Positions 25,901 to 33,112 of a stretch of 39,170 nucleotides of DNA are shown one piece after another (the stretch's first letter is position 1; every line of letters begins with the position of its first letter). Source of the DNA: an uncultured beta proteobacterium (GTDB lineage Bacteria > Pseudomonadota > Gammaproteobacteria > Burkholderiales > Burkholderiaceae_C); contig CAIVHU010000098.1 in assembly GCA_903905735.1 (NCBI GenBank), forward strand, positions 1 through 39,170, read 5' to 3'. A program made the translations under genes and the position numbers. A model generated the notes under the pieces. It ran no database searches. It was not told where the DNA came from and saw only the letters and a list, made by a program, of their open reading frames with translations.

Positions 25901-28367
25901 GCGACATCGGTGCCACCAGCGAGCGGCGCAGGTTGTCGGTCATCTTCCAGAGATGGATGCCGCGCAGCCCGTAGCGTTTGGGCTGCAGCATGAAAGGCAG
26001 CAACTGCCAATCGCCGCGCGTCCAGCGGTGCACACGTGCGGCGGCCACATCGGCATGGAAAGGTGCATCTTCAATCACCGAGATGTCGGTCACTGCGGCG
26101 CAGCGGGCGATGGAGCCTTCGATCAGGTCGTGGCTGAGCACTTGGCCCACGGGCAGACGCCCGCCCAGCACCGCATGCACGGCTTGCACATGCAGCAGGC
26201 CTTTGCCGGTGAAGGTGCCTTCGGAAAACACGTCCTGATAGACCTCGGAACTGGCGGCGCTGTAGGGGTCCATGCCGCATTGACCGGCAAACAGCCAGTG
26301 GTAGAGCGTGAACTCGCTCATGTCGGGCAGCGGCGTGGCCACCCGGGGCTGCAGGATGCCGTAGCCTGTGACCACGCTTTTACCGGTGGCATCAAGCTGC
26401 GGCTGGTTGTGCGGGTGCGCAGCCACGCCCACCAGCTCGCGCAGGCGACCCGGTGGCAACTGTGTATCGCTGTCGAGGGTGAGCACATACACCACGCCAG
26501 TGGCCATGCGCGAGGTCTCGCCCAGGTTCAGAAACGCGCCAGGCTCACCGGTGGCCAGCGCAGCCATCAAGAGTTCCAGCTTGCCGCGCTTACGTTCCCA
26601 GCCAATCCAGCGTTGCTCGGTTTCGCTGAACTGGCGCGCACGGTGCAGCAGGATGAAGCGGGGTGCGCCTGTCTCGTTGGCAGCGCTGGGGTGGCGCGTG
26701 TTGAGCGCCTGAATCTGCGCCACGGCGCGGCTCAGGTGGTCGGCATCATCGGGGGTTTGCTCGGTGTCGGCATCGGGCCAGTCGGTCAGCAGGGCAAACT
26801 GCGCCTGCGGCTCGGGGTTGGCCAGGTAGTGCAGATGCAGGCGGTGCGCCAGTTCGCTGGCTGAGGCGTTGCCGCTCAACATGCCCGGAATCACCACCAT
26901 CACCCGGTGTACTGCGGGTATGCCGCTGACCAGGGCCAGGCGCGGCAGGTGTTGTGGCCGGGCCGACTCGCTGATCAGCCGGTTGATCACCGCCACCACC
27001 GCTTCAGATGCCGGAATGAGCGTCAGCAAGCCGATCCCCAGCAGGCTCCAGCCCAATGGCTGCGGGTTGTGGCGCAACAACATCCATAGCAACAGACTCA
27101 GCACAGCCAGCACCGTGCCCAGATACAGCGGCAGCGCCATTTGCCGGGAGACCAGCAGCCACAGGCGTGATCGCCAGGGGTTCAAGCCCAGTGCCTGCTG
27201 GAGTTCGGGCTTGCCCGCGCCCAGCAGCCAATGGGTGGCCACGGTGCCGGGGTGATTCAGATCGCCCGTGCTGGCCATCTGCAGCAGTCGCTGCGCGACC
27301 TCCGCCTCGCTGAGATGGCTCTGGCGTGCGAGGTGTTCGATGGCGTGCAGGCTTTGGTCGCGGGTGGCGTTGTCTTCGGCGGCAAACACCGGCTCGGTCA
27401 GCATCAGACGCATCAACGCGCTGGTGCGGGCAATGATGTCAGGCCAATCGGCATCGCCGATGGCGCGCAGCGATGTGATGGCGTTGCTGACGCTCAGGTT
27501 GTCGGCAGCCTGGTCAGCGGCTTGGCTGGCTTGCAGGGCAGGCAGATCGGGCAGCGCCGCGTGCAGCCAGTCTTGCAATGCGGCCTGTTCGCCGTCGAGT
27601 TGGGCGATACGTTGGTCTTGCAGGCGAAGCGCCATTTGCAGCAGAAACACCCGGCCCACACCCCGCTCATTGAACAGGGCCAGCAGTTGGTCAAGCGACA
27701 CCATGCTCACGGTGTCAATCTCGTCGAAGCACAGGTTGGCGGCTTCGCGGGCGGCCTTGTGGGCGGCAATGCTCTCAGCCAGGCGGCGCAGGTTTTCCAC
27801 CAGCACCACGCGCAAGGTGGTGGGCAGCGCCCACATTTCACTCAGATTGAGCTGGCGAACCTCTTCGTAGGCGCTGAGGAACTCGATCAGCAGGGTTTCG
27901 TCGAACGCGCCGTCGGTGTGCGCCACAAACGCCCAAGCCACGCCATAAATGCGCGGCAGACCGGCCAGCGGCTCGTCTTGCAGCATCGGCAGCGCGCGGT
28001 AGTAGCTGCGCGGCAGGCCTTGGCGGATCTCCTTGAGCTGGGCTTCGACCAGGTGAAAGTTGTCCAGCAGCCACTCGGCAGCCGGGCTGATGTCATACCC
28101 GGTGCTCGCCAGCGCCCCAATGTAGGCGTGTGCCTCGCGCAGGACAGTGATGTTGCTGTGGATGCGGGGGAAAAAAGGTGCGCTGGCAGATGCACCTTGC
28201 ACGGCGCGGTGCGTCTCAGCCAGGCTGCGACCGTGCTGGGCAAAGCGTTGCGGGCCAAAAATTTCCGAGCGGATGGGAACCTGCAACGGCCCGCGGCCGC
28301 CATCAAGCATCTCGCACAGGGCCGACGGCGCGTCGGGTAACAGGTTCAGCAGCGTGGTGCGCACCAT
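19959..28367 (-). CDS. ndvB: Cyclic beta-1,2-glucan synthase (NdvB/ChvB type)
   Basis: A 2802-residue giant inner-membrane enzyme of the length usual for the family (about 2800). After a ~400-residue N-terminal region, membrane helices lie at about 415-470. The glycosyltransferase 84 domain has the nucleotide-sugar motif TLDSDTQLPPG near residue 630 and RWTRGDWQ near 779. Further helices occur at about 820-860 and 945-990. A glycoamylase-like middle region follows (MNWYDTQTALPLLPMYVSTVDSGN). The C-terminal half is a GH94-like phosphorylase part, with its acid motif SGDWNDG near 2475. Family enzymes initiate, elongate, trim and cyclise periplasmic beta-1,2-glucans used in osmotic adaptation. 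The start ATG 28367 lies 9 bp after a small membrane gene, so both are probably co-transcribed. No frameshift is seen. Confidence 0.95.
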   Translation of the reverse strand: MVRTTLLNLLPDAPSALCEMLDGGRGPLQVPIRSEIFGPQRFAQHGRSLAETHRAVQGASASAPFFPRIHSNITVLREAHAYIGALASTGYDISPAAEWLLDNFHLVEAQLKEIRQGLPRSYYRALPMLQDEPLAGLPRIYGVAWAFVAHTDGAFDETLLIEFLSAYEEVRQLNLSEMWALPTTLRVVLVENLRRLAESIAAHKAAREAANLCFDEIDTVSMVSLDQLLALFNERGVGRVFLLQMALRLQDQRIAQLDGEQAALQDWLHAALPDLPALQASQAADQAADNLSVSNAITSLRAIGDADWPDIIARTSALMRLMLTEPVFAAEDNATRDQSLHAIEHLARQSHLSEAEVAQRLLQMASTGDLNHPGTVATHWLLGAGKPELQQALGLNPWRSRLWLLVSRQMALPLYLGTVLAVLSLLLWMLLRHNPQPLGWSLLGIGLLTLIPASEAVVAVINRLISESARPQHLPRLALVSGIPAVHRVMVVIPGMLSGNASASELAHRLHLHYLANPEPQAQFALLTDWPDADTEQTPDDADHLSRAVAQIQALNTRHPSAANETGAPRFILLHRARQFSETEQRWIGWERKRGKLELLMAALATGEPGAFLNLGETSRMATGVVYVLTLDSDTQLPPGRLRELVGVAAHPHNQPQLDATGKSVVTGYGILQPRVATPLPDMSEFTLYHWLFAGQCGMDPYSAASSEVYQDVFSEGTFTGKGLLHVQAVHAVLGGRLPVGQVLSHDLIEGSIARCAAVTDISVIEDAPFHADVAAARVHRWTRGDWQLLPFMLQPKRYGLRGIHLWKMTDNLRRSLVAPMSLALLLVSLAGSALSPWVALALVLAAFSAGPVMGALAGLSPSRDDIAKRHFYREALTDLARVVLSGLWLLAELLQQSLASADAIIRALYRTLVSRRHLLQWTTAAAVQAQAKTKFKDVARQHWREPVLAILLLVGLLMLPGPSPALAVLLCILWGASPVWTWWVSRVCPLCDQEMLPIADKVYLQGVARDTWRLFERCVSAGDHHLPPDNLQVLPHDMLAHRTSPTNIGMYLLSAVCARQFGWIGTQDLLTRLEATLGTLHGMERYQGHFMNWYDTQTALPLLPMYVSTVDSGNLSAHLLAVAQACLELAEMPDGGPACQHALKASGDRLRPVLKARHQLSNPQRDELAWLLADHRATKRSALQDVQALTASSQPAPLEVIRQRLQALAHAFKTMAWQADFQFLYSHKRHLLHIGYRVAEHQLDNSFYDLLASESRLTSLLGVARGDLSVRHWVHLGRAFFAHGADAGLRSWTGSMFEYLMPSLVLKEPRGSVLFEACHTALLEQMAFTQPMGVPWGVSESAYAASDYTLAYQYAPQGVPRLALRRTPPDELVIAPYATALAAMLAPQLARQNFAKLERLGARGQYGFIEALDYTVARRVGTEAFVPVATFMAHHQGMTIVALANVLMGGAPQRWGMANAHLQAVSSLLHERIPREISGLYAPPANLHRQAQRRHAIGLLRDLLPGSSAVEPTHLLSNGRYSVLLRANGAGSSTFEQIGITRTRDDALRDDRGSFFYLRHSPTDALHSITQHPAPDPAAHYSSAFHADRVCLDAEWDDVQTHMTVWVSPEDDIEFRQIELRNVSDAPLDIELLSAFEVALSDARADEAHPAFTNLFVSAEWLASHQTLLLARKPRLATEQGLRLAHFLAESNTPVGQVRLTTDRLLWQGRNRATSQPLGALDTAPDDVNGQAITLDTGLDPVCALSVTLRIAPGAKARVTFATAVSSDADTLRAVIDKYRQASNVARASLMSATLTGIRLRALRISAENFSAMQTLTSTLVMSLSRSQARAVRPQSGATEVCDRRLLWRFDISGDRPIILVLVSVAEGLGLVRALSQALSLWLWGNVACDLVVVNAEPASYLMTLDHEVAALRDRHAADVNAKAGPANTRLHLLRADDLSHPELNTLHSLARVVLRADGRPLSHHVSEWLRLQEKALERRQETATLALTLVAPTNARLRVAAGEFEPESGEFSFSVSALQRPPRPWINVLANPNFGAQLSETGGGYTWALNSRLNQLTGWSNDPVSDPPSEWFLLQNTQTRELWSVAPGAGVNPALTYRITHGQGFTHIQHRHGELQVTATWCVDAQTAVKQVHIALVNHGSRTLHLRLIGIAEWLMGANRCDRSTVRTSVLHQNDLTALLAKQRERAAGFGDGTAFLSVTNAGTHAEDWTCDRRECFDARGCLVLPDFFGQSSGDGLDPCAALSTHVVLSGGQSSESTFLLGFASSAEQVGPLLDQAGGVPAAKRLAQVVAGWDKLLGTVTVKTPDPLFDALVNRWLLYQAVSCRLWAKSGFYQAGGATGFRDQLQDAMALAWADPATLRAQIVLHASRQFVQGDVQHWWHAPTGVGVRTHFSDDRLWLVAACTHYLQATGDASLLEEQVPFLEGKAIPAGAEDAYFEPTVSTQTAAVYEHAARTLDRSLTLGSHGLPLMGSGDWNDGMNRVGIEGRGESVWLGWFLCRLIADFAPVALARGDTVRAQRWQQVATDLKVSLATTAWDGEWFTRAYFDDGQPLGSHLNGQGSIDLIAQAWAVLSDAAPKALARQAMTSVQTHLVDSEVGLIKLLDPPLTDAVPSAGYIQAYPPGVRENGGQYNHAGIWALMAQAQASTSSGVASDGDAPYRYFTYLSPAHRANHPTRGPVYGLEPYVMAADVYSQPPYVGRGGWSWYTGSAAWMHRAAVDAILGLTQEAQTLVFRPRLPSHWPQAELTLVRDGRSMRFILMRATPEAALQATSQWQASLLMPGDKLAWPDLPTQSCFVIPL

Positions 28368-28376
28368 GGCGCAGGC

Positions 28377-28619
28377 CTATAAAAGCCAGATATTCACACC
28401 CAGAAACAAGGTGACAAGTACCACGGTGGTGACAAACCGCGCGGCCATGAAACCGCGCATCTTTTGAGCTGCGTAATGCAGGGTCAACCAATGTCGGTGT
28501 GTGTTCTGGCAGTTGCCCAGATGTTCACCCAGAGTTTCCAGGTCACCCGGTGAGGTATCGGCCAAGAGGCCATTGGAGGCTGTGCTCCAGCAATGCGATG
28601 GATAAGCGAAGGTGGTCAT
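28377..28619 (-). CDS. Small C-tail-anchored membrane protein upstream of ndvB, function unknown
   Basis: 80 residues from ATG 28619 (MTTFAYPSHCWSTASNG), with a GGGGA ribosome-site-like stretch upstream. A further 50 in-frame codons upstream are low-complexity and not preferred. The body is polar with two Cys and several His (HLGNCQNTHRHWLTLHYAA). It ends in one hydrophobic helix (FVTTVVLVTLFLGVNIWLL), so it should sit in the inner membrane with the body in the cytoplasm. It ends 9 bp before ndvB, suggesting co-expression and perhaps a helper role, which is inference. I do not recognise a family. Confidence 0.6.
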   Translation of the reverse strand: MTTFAYPSHCWSTASNGLLADTSPGDLETLGEHLGNCQNTHRHWLTLHYAAQKMRGFMAARFVTTVVLVTLFLGVNIWLL

Positions 28620-28793
28620 GGTCTGTCCCCGGTTGTTGTTGGATGGTGTCTGGTGGTGCGGCTTGGGCGCGATGTCATGGGCTGGGAAGTCTGTGGCTGG
28701 AGTATGGGCAGGGGCACTGTTGGGGTCTGTGCGTTGCCGAACACAGAGGCGTTCGAGCCGCTTGGCCAAATTTTGCTGTCAAAAATGATGTAC

Positions 28794-28843
28794 TAAAAAT
28801 GCTTGTAGCCCTTTTTAGGCAAGCGCAAGCTGCTATTACTTAT
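28794..28843 (-). repeat. Dispersed ~50-bp repeat, copy 4
   Basis: On the minus strand it reads AATAGCAGCTTGCGCTTGCC, then AAAAAGGGCTACAAGC and an AT-rich end, matching copy 1. It lies between the ndvB operon and the antitoxin-domain gene. Confidence 0.65.
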
Positions 28844-28873
28844 GTAGCTTAAAGCATGCTTGGGCCTGCCTGG

Positions 28874-28887
28874 GTTCGCCAGCGCAC
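28874..28887. promoter_or_regulatory. Near-perfect GTGCG-N4-CGCAC palindrome (candidate operator 5)
   Basis: GTTCGCCAGCGCAC matches the perfect motif at 13 of 14 positions. It is centred 58 bp upstream of the ATG at 28939. If TTTACT at 28908-28913 is the -10 element, the site would sit near -40, the class II position. Confidence 0.4.
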
Positions 28888-28938
28888 AGACCTGATTAAT
28901 TTGGCGTTTTACTGTCGGGGTCTTCTACAGGAGATCCC

Positions 28939-29478
28939 ATGCCACAACCGCACAACTTTCAGCCCCATGTACCGTTGGCGCAGGCTGGCGCAGGATTTTT
29001 GTTTGCCGGAGCCTCTGCTGCTCCACCGGTGGTGTTGTGGCAGACCCGCCAGACAACCCAGCCTGACACAGTCAGTCCGCATCTCAGTGAGGAATTCATG
29101 GCGCTGCTCAAGGCGTATCGCCCCAGTGGTGGTCTGTTGCGGGCGCAGGAAGCAGCGGCCCGCTGCAAGCCCCGCAGCGCTACGGATGTGCCGACACTGG
29201 CTGGCTGGATCGTCCGGCGCAAGGTGGTCAGTTTCGAGTGGTTGTCCCGGATCTGGCTACCCGTGTTCCAGTTCAACCGCCTTGACATGAGCCGCCAGAG
29301 CGGGCTGGAAGAGGCGTTGTCTGAACTGGTGACGGTGCATGACGACTGGGGCATTGCCAACTGGTTTGCCCGGCCCAATGCTTGGCTGGCGGGTGGTACG
29401 CCGTCTGAGAGATTGACCACGGATGCGCCGGAAGTGCTGCAAGCCGCGCGCGCTGAACGCTATGTGATCGCTGGCTGA
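28939..29478 (+). CDS. Orphan ParS/MbcA/Xre-like antitoxin C-terminal domain protein
   Basis: 179 residues, ATG with AGGAG 6 nt upstream. The C-terminal third (HDDWGIANWFARPNAWLAGG, then PSERLTTDAPEVLQAARAER) has the shape of the toxin-binding domain (DUF2384) of ParS/MbcA/Xre antitoxins, where a conserved F-x-x-PN-x-x-L-x-G core precedes the final helix. The middle (VPTLAGWIVRRKVVSFEWLS) may be a degenerate helix-turn-helix. No RES-domain toxin lies on either side. It may be a solitary regulator that reuses this fold, so a toxin-antitoxin role is not supported by context. Genes beside it are a small membrane protein (divergent) and an efflux operon. Confidence 0.6.
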   Translation: MPQPHNFQPHVPLAQAGAGFLFAGASAAPPVVLWQTRQTTQPDTVSPHLSEEFMALLKAYRPSGGLLRAQEAAARCKPRSATDVPTLAGWIVRRKVVSFEWLSRIWLPVFQFNRLDMSRQSGLEEALSELVTVHDDWGIANWFARPNAWLAGGTPSERLTTDAPEVLQAARAERYVIAG

Positions 29479-29492
29479 CACCCTGTTTGCTA

Positions 29493-29545
29493 CTGAATAC
29501 ATAGTTACTTGCCCTTATGAAGAAAGGGCTAAAGGCTTAAAAGTT
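29493..29545 (+). repeat. Dispersed ~50-bp repeat, copy 5
   Basis: Reads ATAGTTACTTGCCCTTATGA, then AAAGGGCTAAAGGC and an AT-rich end. It fills the gap between the antitoxin-domain gene and the efflux operon and runs to 2 bp before the first ATG of the latter. Confidence 0.65.
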
Positions 29546-29547
29546 AT

Positions 29548-31002
29548 ATGAAAATTCCCATGGCCAAGGCCTCGGGGCGATTCGCCCTTGGCGCGCTCAC
29601 GCTGATGCTGTGTGCCTGCGCCTCGGTGTCAGCACCGCCTGTAACCCCCCTGGGATTTGAGGTGCCGCCTGCCTGGTCGGGTGCGACTGGCACTGTAGAT
29701 GCAGCGCCCACCTCACTGTCGAACTGGTGGCTGCGCTTTGACGACCCGCTGATGAGCCGCCTGATTGATCAGGCGCTGGTGGCCAACACCAGCGTGCGCG
29801 GTGCCCAGGCAGCCCTGCAGCAGGCGCGCGCTTTGCGCGACGTGGCTGGCGCTGCGCTGTGGCCGTCAGTGGGCGGCTCGGCATCGGCCGGACGCAATCG
29901 CAGCGGTGACATCACGCAGAACAGTTATCAGGTCGGCCTGGATGCCAGTTGGGAGCTGGATATTTTTGGCGGCAATCGCGCGGCGGTTCGCGCTGCCGAT
30001 GCCAGCGCGCTGGCCAGCGCCGCCACCTTGGGTGGTGTGCAGGTGTCTCTGGCTGCCGAGGTGGCGCTGGACTACATTGCGTTACGCAACGCGCAGGCGC
30101 GCCTGGCCATTGCCCAGGCCAACCTGACCAGCCAGCAAGAGACCTTGCAACTTACCGACTGGCGGCTGCAAGCCGGGCTGGTGACCGAGCTGGAGGCACA
30201 ACAGGCCAGAGCAGCCGCCGAGCAAACCGCAGCGCAAATGCCCGTGCTGCAAACCACCATCACCCAGACCAGCCACGCCCTGAGCGTGTTGACCGGTCAG
30301 CCACCTGCAACGCTGGCATCGACCCTGGCCGCTGTCAAACCGCTGCCGCAAGTGTCTGGCGACTGGGCGCTAGCTTTTCCGGCGGACACCTTGCGCCAGC
30401 GCAGCGATGTGCGCGCTGCCGAATTCCAGGTGGCCGCAGCCGCTGCGCGCGTCACGCAGGCGGATGTTGCACGCTTGCCCAGCTTCAAGCTTGGTGGTTC
30501 ATTGGGTCTGAGTGCGCTGACGCTGGGCGCTTTGACCGACGGTGCCTCGGTGGCCGCTTCGGTGCTGGCCAGCCTGTCCATGCCGGTGTTTGATGCTGGC
30601 GCTTCGCAGGCCCAGCTCCGCGCCCAGCAGGCGGCTCTGGATCAGACCAACACCCTGTACCAGGCCACGGTGCTGACCGCCTTGACGGAGGTGGAAGACG
30701 CACTGGTGGCGCTGCAAGGTGACCGTGCGGGGCTGCTGCGCCTGCAAAACGCCTTTGATGCAGCCGACATCGCTGCCACCCTGGCCCGACAGCGCTATGA
30801 CAGCGGTCTGGTGGACTTCCAGACCGTGCTGGATACCCAGCGCACCCGCCTGAGTACGCAGGATAGCGTGGCCGTGGCCCGCGCCGCCGTCAGCGCTGAC
30901 CATGTACGCCTGGTCAAGGCGCTGGGCGGCGGCTGGCCGGGCACCGATGGCATCGACACCTCTTTACGCACCCCGGATTCACCCAGGACACCTGCTCCAT
31001 GA
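29548..31002 (+). CDS. NodT-family outer-membrane efflux lipoprotein (TolC/OprM type)
   Basis: 484 residues with a signal peptide ending in a lipobox-like LCAC (C24). Two repeated outer-membrane-factor units follow, with the family features WWLRFDDPLMSRLIDQAL, ASWELDIFGGNRAAVRAAD, RSDVRAAEFQVAAAAARVTQAD and the C-terminal VDFQTVLDTQRTRLSTQDS. Trimers form the outer-membrane channel of a tripartite pump. The adaptor gene starts within its stop codon (ATGA overlap). The start at 29548 follows a dispersed repeat and lacks a clear ribosome site. A second in-frame ATG lies 4 codons on. The substrate cannot be inferred. Confidence 0.92.
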   Translation: MKIPMAKASGRFALGALTLMLCACASVSAPPVTPLGFEVPPAWSGATGTVDAAPTSLSNWWLRFDDPLMSRLIDQALVANTSVRGAQAALQQARALRDVAGAALWPSVGGSASAGRNRSGDITQNSYQVGLDASWELDIFGGNRAAVRAADASALASAATLGGVQVSLAAEVALDYIALRNAQARLAIAQANLTSQQETLQLTDWRLQAGLVTELEAQQARAAAEQTAAQMPVLQTTITQTSHALSVLTGQPPATLASTLAAVKPLPQVSGDWALAFPADTLRQRSDVRAAEFQVAAAAARVTQADVARLPSFKLGGSLGLSALTLGALTDGASVAASVLASLSMPVFDAGASQAQLRAQQAALDQTNTLYQATVLTALTEVEDALVALQGDRAGLLRLQNAFDAADIAATLARQRYDSGLVDFQTVLDTQRTRLSTQDSVAVARAAVSADHVRLVKALGGGWPGTDGIDTSLRTPDSPRTPAP

Positions 31003-32375
31003 CTAACCAAGACCCCCAAGCGCCTGTGCCCAACGGACCACCGGCTACTGCCCTCGCAACGCCCCCGCCCGACAAGGCTGCGGCCCCCGCAGACACAGAC
31101 GTGGACCCGGCCACCTTGCTCAATGAACCGGTTCAACACGCCTGGTATCGCCGACCGATGGTGTGGAGTGGCGTGCTGGCGCTGCTACTTTTGGGTGGCG
31201 GTGTGTGGTGGTGGCAAGCCCGAAAAGCCGCCAATGCCGCACCCATTTACAACACCCAGGCGGTGGCACGTGGCAATCTGACGCTCACCGTCACCGCCAA
31301 CGGCACACTGCAACCCACGCGCACCATCAACATCGGCAGCGAACTCTCGGGCACGGTGCTCAAGGTCAATGTGGATGTCAATGACTCGGTCAAAAAAGGT
31401 CAGGTGTTGGTGGTCCTGGATACCGCCAAACTGGATGATCAGGTCATGCGCTCCAAGGCCGCGCTGTCTGCCGCCAACTCCAAGGTCGAACAAACCCAAG
31501 CCACTGTGGAAGAAACTTCTGCCAGCTTGGCGCGTTATGAAGCAGTGGCCAAGTTATCCGGCGGCAAGGTGCCGTCCAAAGCCGAACTCGACACCGCCCG
31601 CGCCACCCTCAAGCGCGCCCGTGCCGACGATGCCAGCGCCCAGGCCGGTGTGCGTGACGCCCAGGCGGCCTTGTCCACCGACCAGACCAACCTGTCCAAG
31701 GCGTCCATCCGCGCACCCGCCGATGGCGTCGTGCTGACCCGCACGGTGGACCCGGGCAACGCGGTGGCCGCCTCGCTGCAGGCCGTCACCCTGTTCACCT
31801 TGGCTGACGATCTGACCAAGTTGCGCCTCTGGGTGTATGTAGACGAGGCCGACGTGAGCGCGGTCAAGGTCGGCCAGAGCGCCAAGTTCACGGTCAGTGC
31901 CTACCTGAGCCGCCAGTTCCCGGCGCGCATCACCCGCGTGGGTTTTGGCTCCACCATCACCGACAACGTGGTCACCTACCTGACGTATCTGGACGTGGAC
32001 AACACCGACCTGAGCCTTCGCCCGGGCATGACGGCCACCGCCACCATCACCGCCACCAAACGCACGGATGTGCTGCTGGTGCCCAATACCTCGTTGCGCT
32101 ACACACCCACGGTGGTGGCCGCTCCGGCGGCTGCCAAAGGGGGGGTGATGTCCAGCCTGACGCCCCGTATGCCGGGCCGAACCCGTCAATCTGCGGCGTC
32201 CGGTGCCAGCACGGCCCTGGCTAAACAGGTCTGGGTATTGTCCAAAGACGGCGTCCCGGTGGCGGTGGCGGTCACGCCCGGCATCAGCGACGGCCACATG
32301 ACCGAGATCACCGGCGGCGACCTGACTGTGGGCATGCTGGTGATCACCGACCAGAAAACGGCGGCGGCGAAATGA
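30999..32375 (+). CDS. MacA-type periplasmic adaptor (membrane fusion protein)
   Basis: 458 residues. A cytoplasmic Pro/Ala-rich N-tail (about 1-52) precedes one membrane helix (VWSGVLALLLLGGGVWWW). Then come the beta-barrel/lipoyl half (RTINIGSELSGTVLKVNVDVNDSVKKGQVL), a long coiled-coil hairpin (about 150-225) and the second lipoyl half (IRAPADGVVLTRTVDPGN). The C-terminal part includes SLRPGMTATATI, a MacA/YknX hallmark. A Met/Arg/Ser-rich insert (MSSLTPRMPGRTRQ) is unusual in the membrane-proximal domain. It links the ABC transporter to the outer-membrane factor. It overlaps its neighbours by 4 bp on each side, so the operon is translationally coupled. Confidence 0.93.
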   Translation: MTNQDPQAPVPNGPPATALATPPPDKAAAPADTDVDPATLLNEPVQHAWYRRPMVWSGVLALLLLGGGVWWWQARKAANAAPIYNTQAVARGNLTLTVTANGTLQPTRTINIGSELSGTVLKVNVDVNDSVKKGQVLVVLDTAKLDDQVMRSKAALSAANSKVEQTQATVEETSASLARYEAVAKLSGGKVPSKAELDTARATLKRARADDASAQAGVRDAQAALSTDQTNLSKASIRAPADGVVLTRTVDPGNAVAASLQAVTLFTLADDLTKLRLWVYVDEADVSAVKVGQSAKFTVSAYLSRQFPARITRVGFGSTITDNVVTYLTYLDVDNTDLSLRPGMTATATITATKRTDVLLVPNTSLRYTPTVVAAPAAAKGGVMSSLTPRMPGRTRQSAASGASTALAKQVWVLSKDGVPVAVAVTPGISDGHMTEITGGDLTVGMLVITDQKTAAAK

Positions 32376-33112
32376 CTGTTCCGCTGATCCAACTGCGTGG
32401 TGTCACCAAACGTTATGGCAGCGGCGCGTCGGAACTGATGGCGCTCAAAGGCATTGATCTGGACATCACGGCGGGTGAGTTTGTCGCCATCATGGGCCCG
32501 AGTGGCTCGGGCAAATCCACCGCCATGAACATTCTGGGCTGCCTCGATACGCCCACAGGGGGGCAATACCTGTTCAAGGGCGCGCATGTGGAGTCGCTCT
32601 CGCGCGACCAGCGGGCGCGGTTGCGCCGGCGCTACCTTGGCTTTGTGTTTCAGGGCTTCAACCTGCTGGCGCGCACCTCTGCGCAGGAAAACGTGGAACT
32701 CCCGCTGCTTTACAGAGGTGATAGCGCCAGTGTGCGACGTGTGGCGGCCGCCAAGGCCTTGCAGTCGGTCGGCCTGGGCGGCTGGGAGCGCCATACCCCC
32801 GGCGAACTCTCGGGCGGGCAGCAGCAGCGGGTGGCGATTGCGCGCGCCATCGTCACAGAACCTGCGGTGGTGCTGGCAGACGAGCCCACAGGCAATCTGG
32901 ACACCCTGCGCAGCCACGAGATCATGGGCCTGCTGGTGGCACTGAACCGGGACCACGGCATCACCGTGCTGATGGTCACGCATGAGCCTGACATGGCCGC
33001 CTACGCGCGGCGCATGGTGCATTTTCTGGATGGCCGCCTGGCCAAGGACGAAATCAACACCCACCCCGTCACAGCCGCACCTGCTGAACTGTCAAGCATG
33101 GAGACCACCTGA
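32372..33112 (+). CDS. MacB-type ABC transporter ATPase subunit
   Basis: 246 residues. Walker A is GPSGSGKST (about 42-50), the Q-loop is in [12 protein letters not shown], the signature is [15 protein letters not shown], Walker B with the catalytic Glu is [12 protein letters not shown], and the switch His is in VTHEPD. It belongs to the LolD/MacB/FtsE family of short ATPases that drive mechanotransmission rather than classical substrate transport. In E. coli MacB this domain is fused to the permease, but here the two are separate genes sharing a single base (TGATG). It shares operon structure with the adaptor and channel upstream. Confidence 0.95.
   Translation: MTVPLIQLRGVTKRYGSGASELMALKGIDLDITAGEFVAIMGPSGSGKSTAMNILGCLDTPTGGQYLFKGAHVESLSRDQRARLRRRYLGFVFQGFNLLARTSAQENVELPLLYRGDSASVRRVAAAKALQSVGLGGWERHTPGELSGGQQQRVAIARAIVTEPAVVLADEPTGNLDTLRSHEIMGLLVALNRDHGITVLMVTHEPDMAAYARRMVHFLDGRLAKDEINTHPVTAAPAELSSMETT

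Larger units (their letters stand above)
28620..28938. other. 319-bp divergent intergenic region
   Basis: Separates the ndvB operon (minus) from the antitoxin-domain gene (plus). It holds dispersed repeat copy 4 and a near-palindrome, both listed separately. The ~170 bp next to the ndvB operon are Gly-Trp-codon-like GT-rich sequence in which I see no further feature. The ndvB operon promoter is presumably here but I could not define it. Confidence 0.5.

Noticed and set aside
27231..28340. 369-codon + strand open frame
   Set aside because: Lies wholly antisense to the cyclic glucan synthase N-terminal region. The composition (Gln/His/Gly-rich) is typical of shadows of GC-rich genes.
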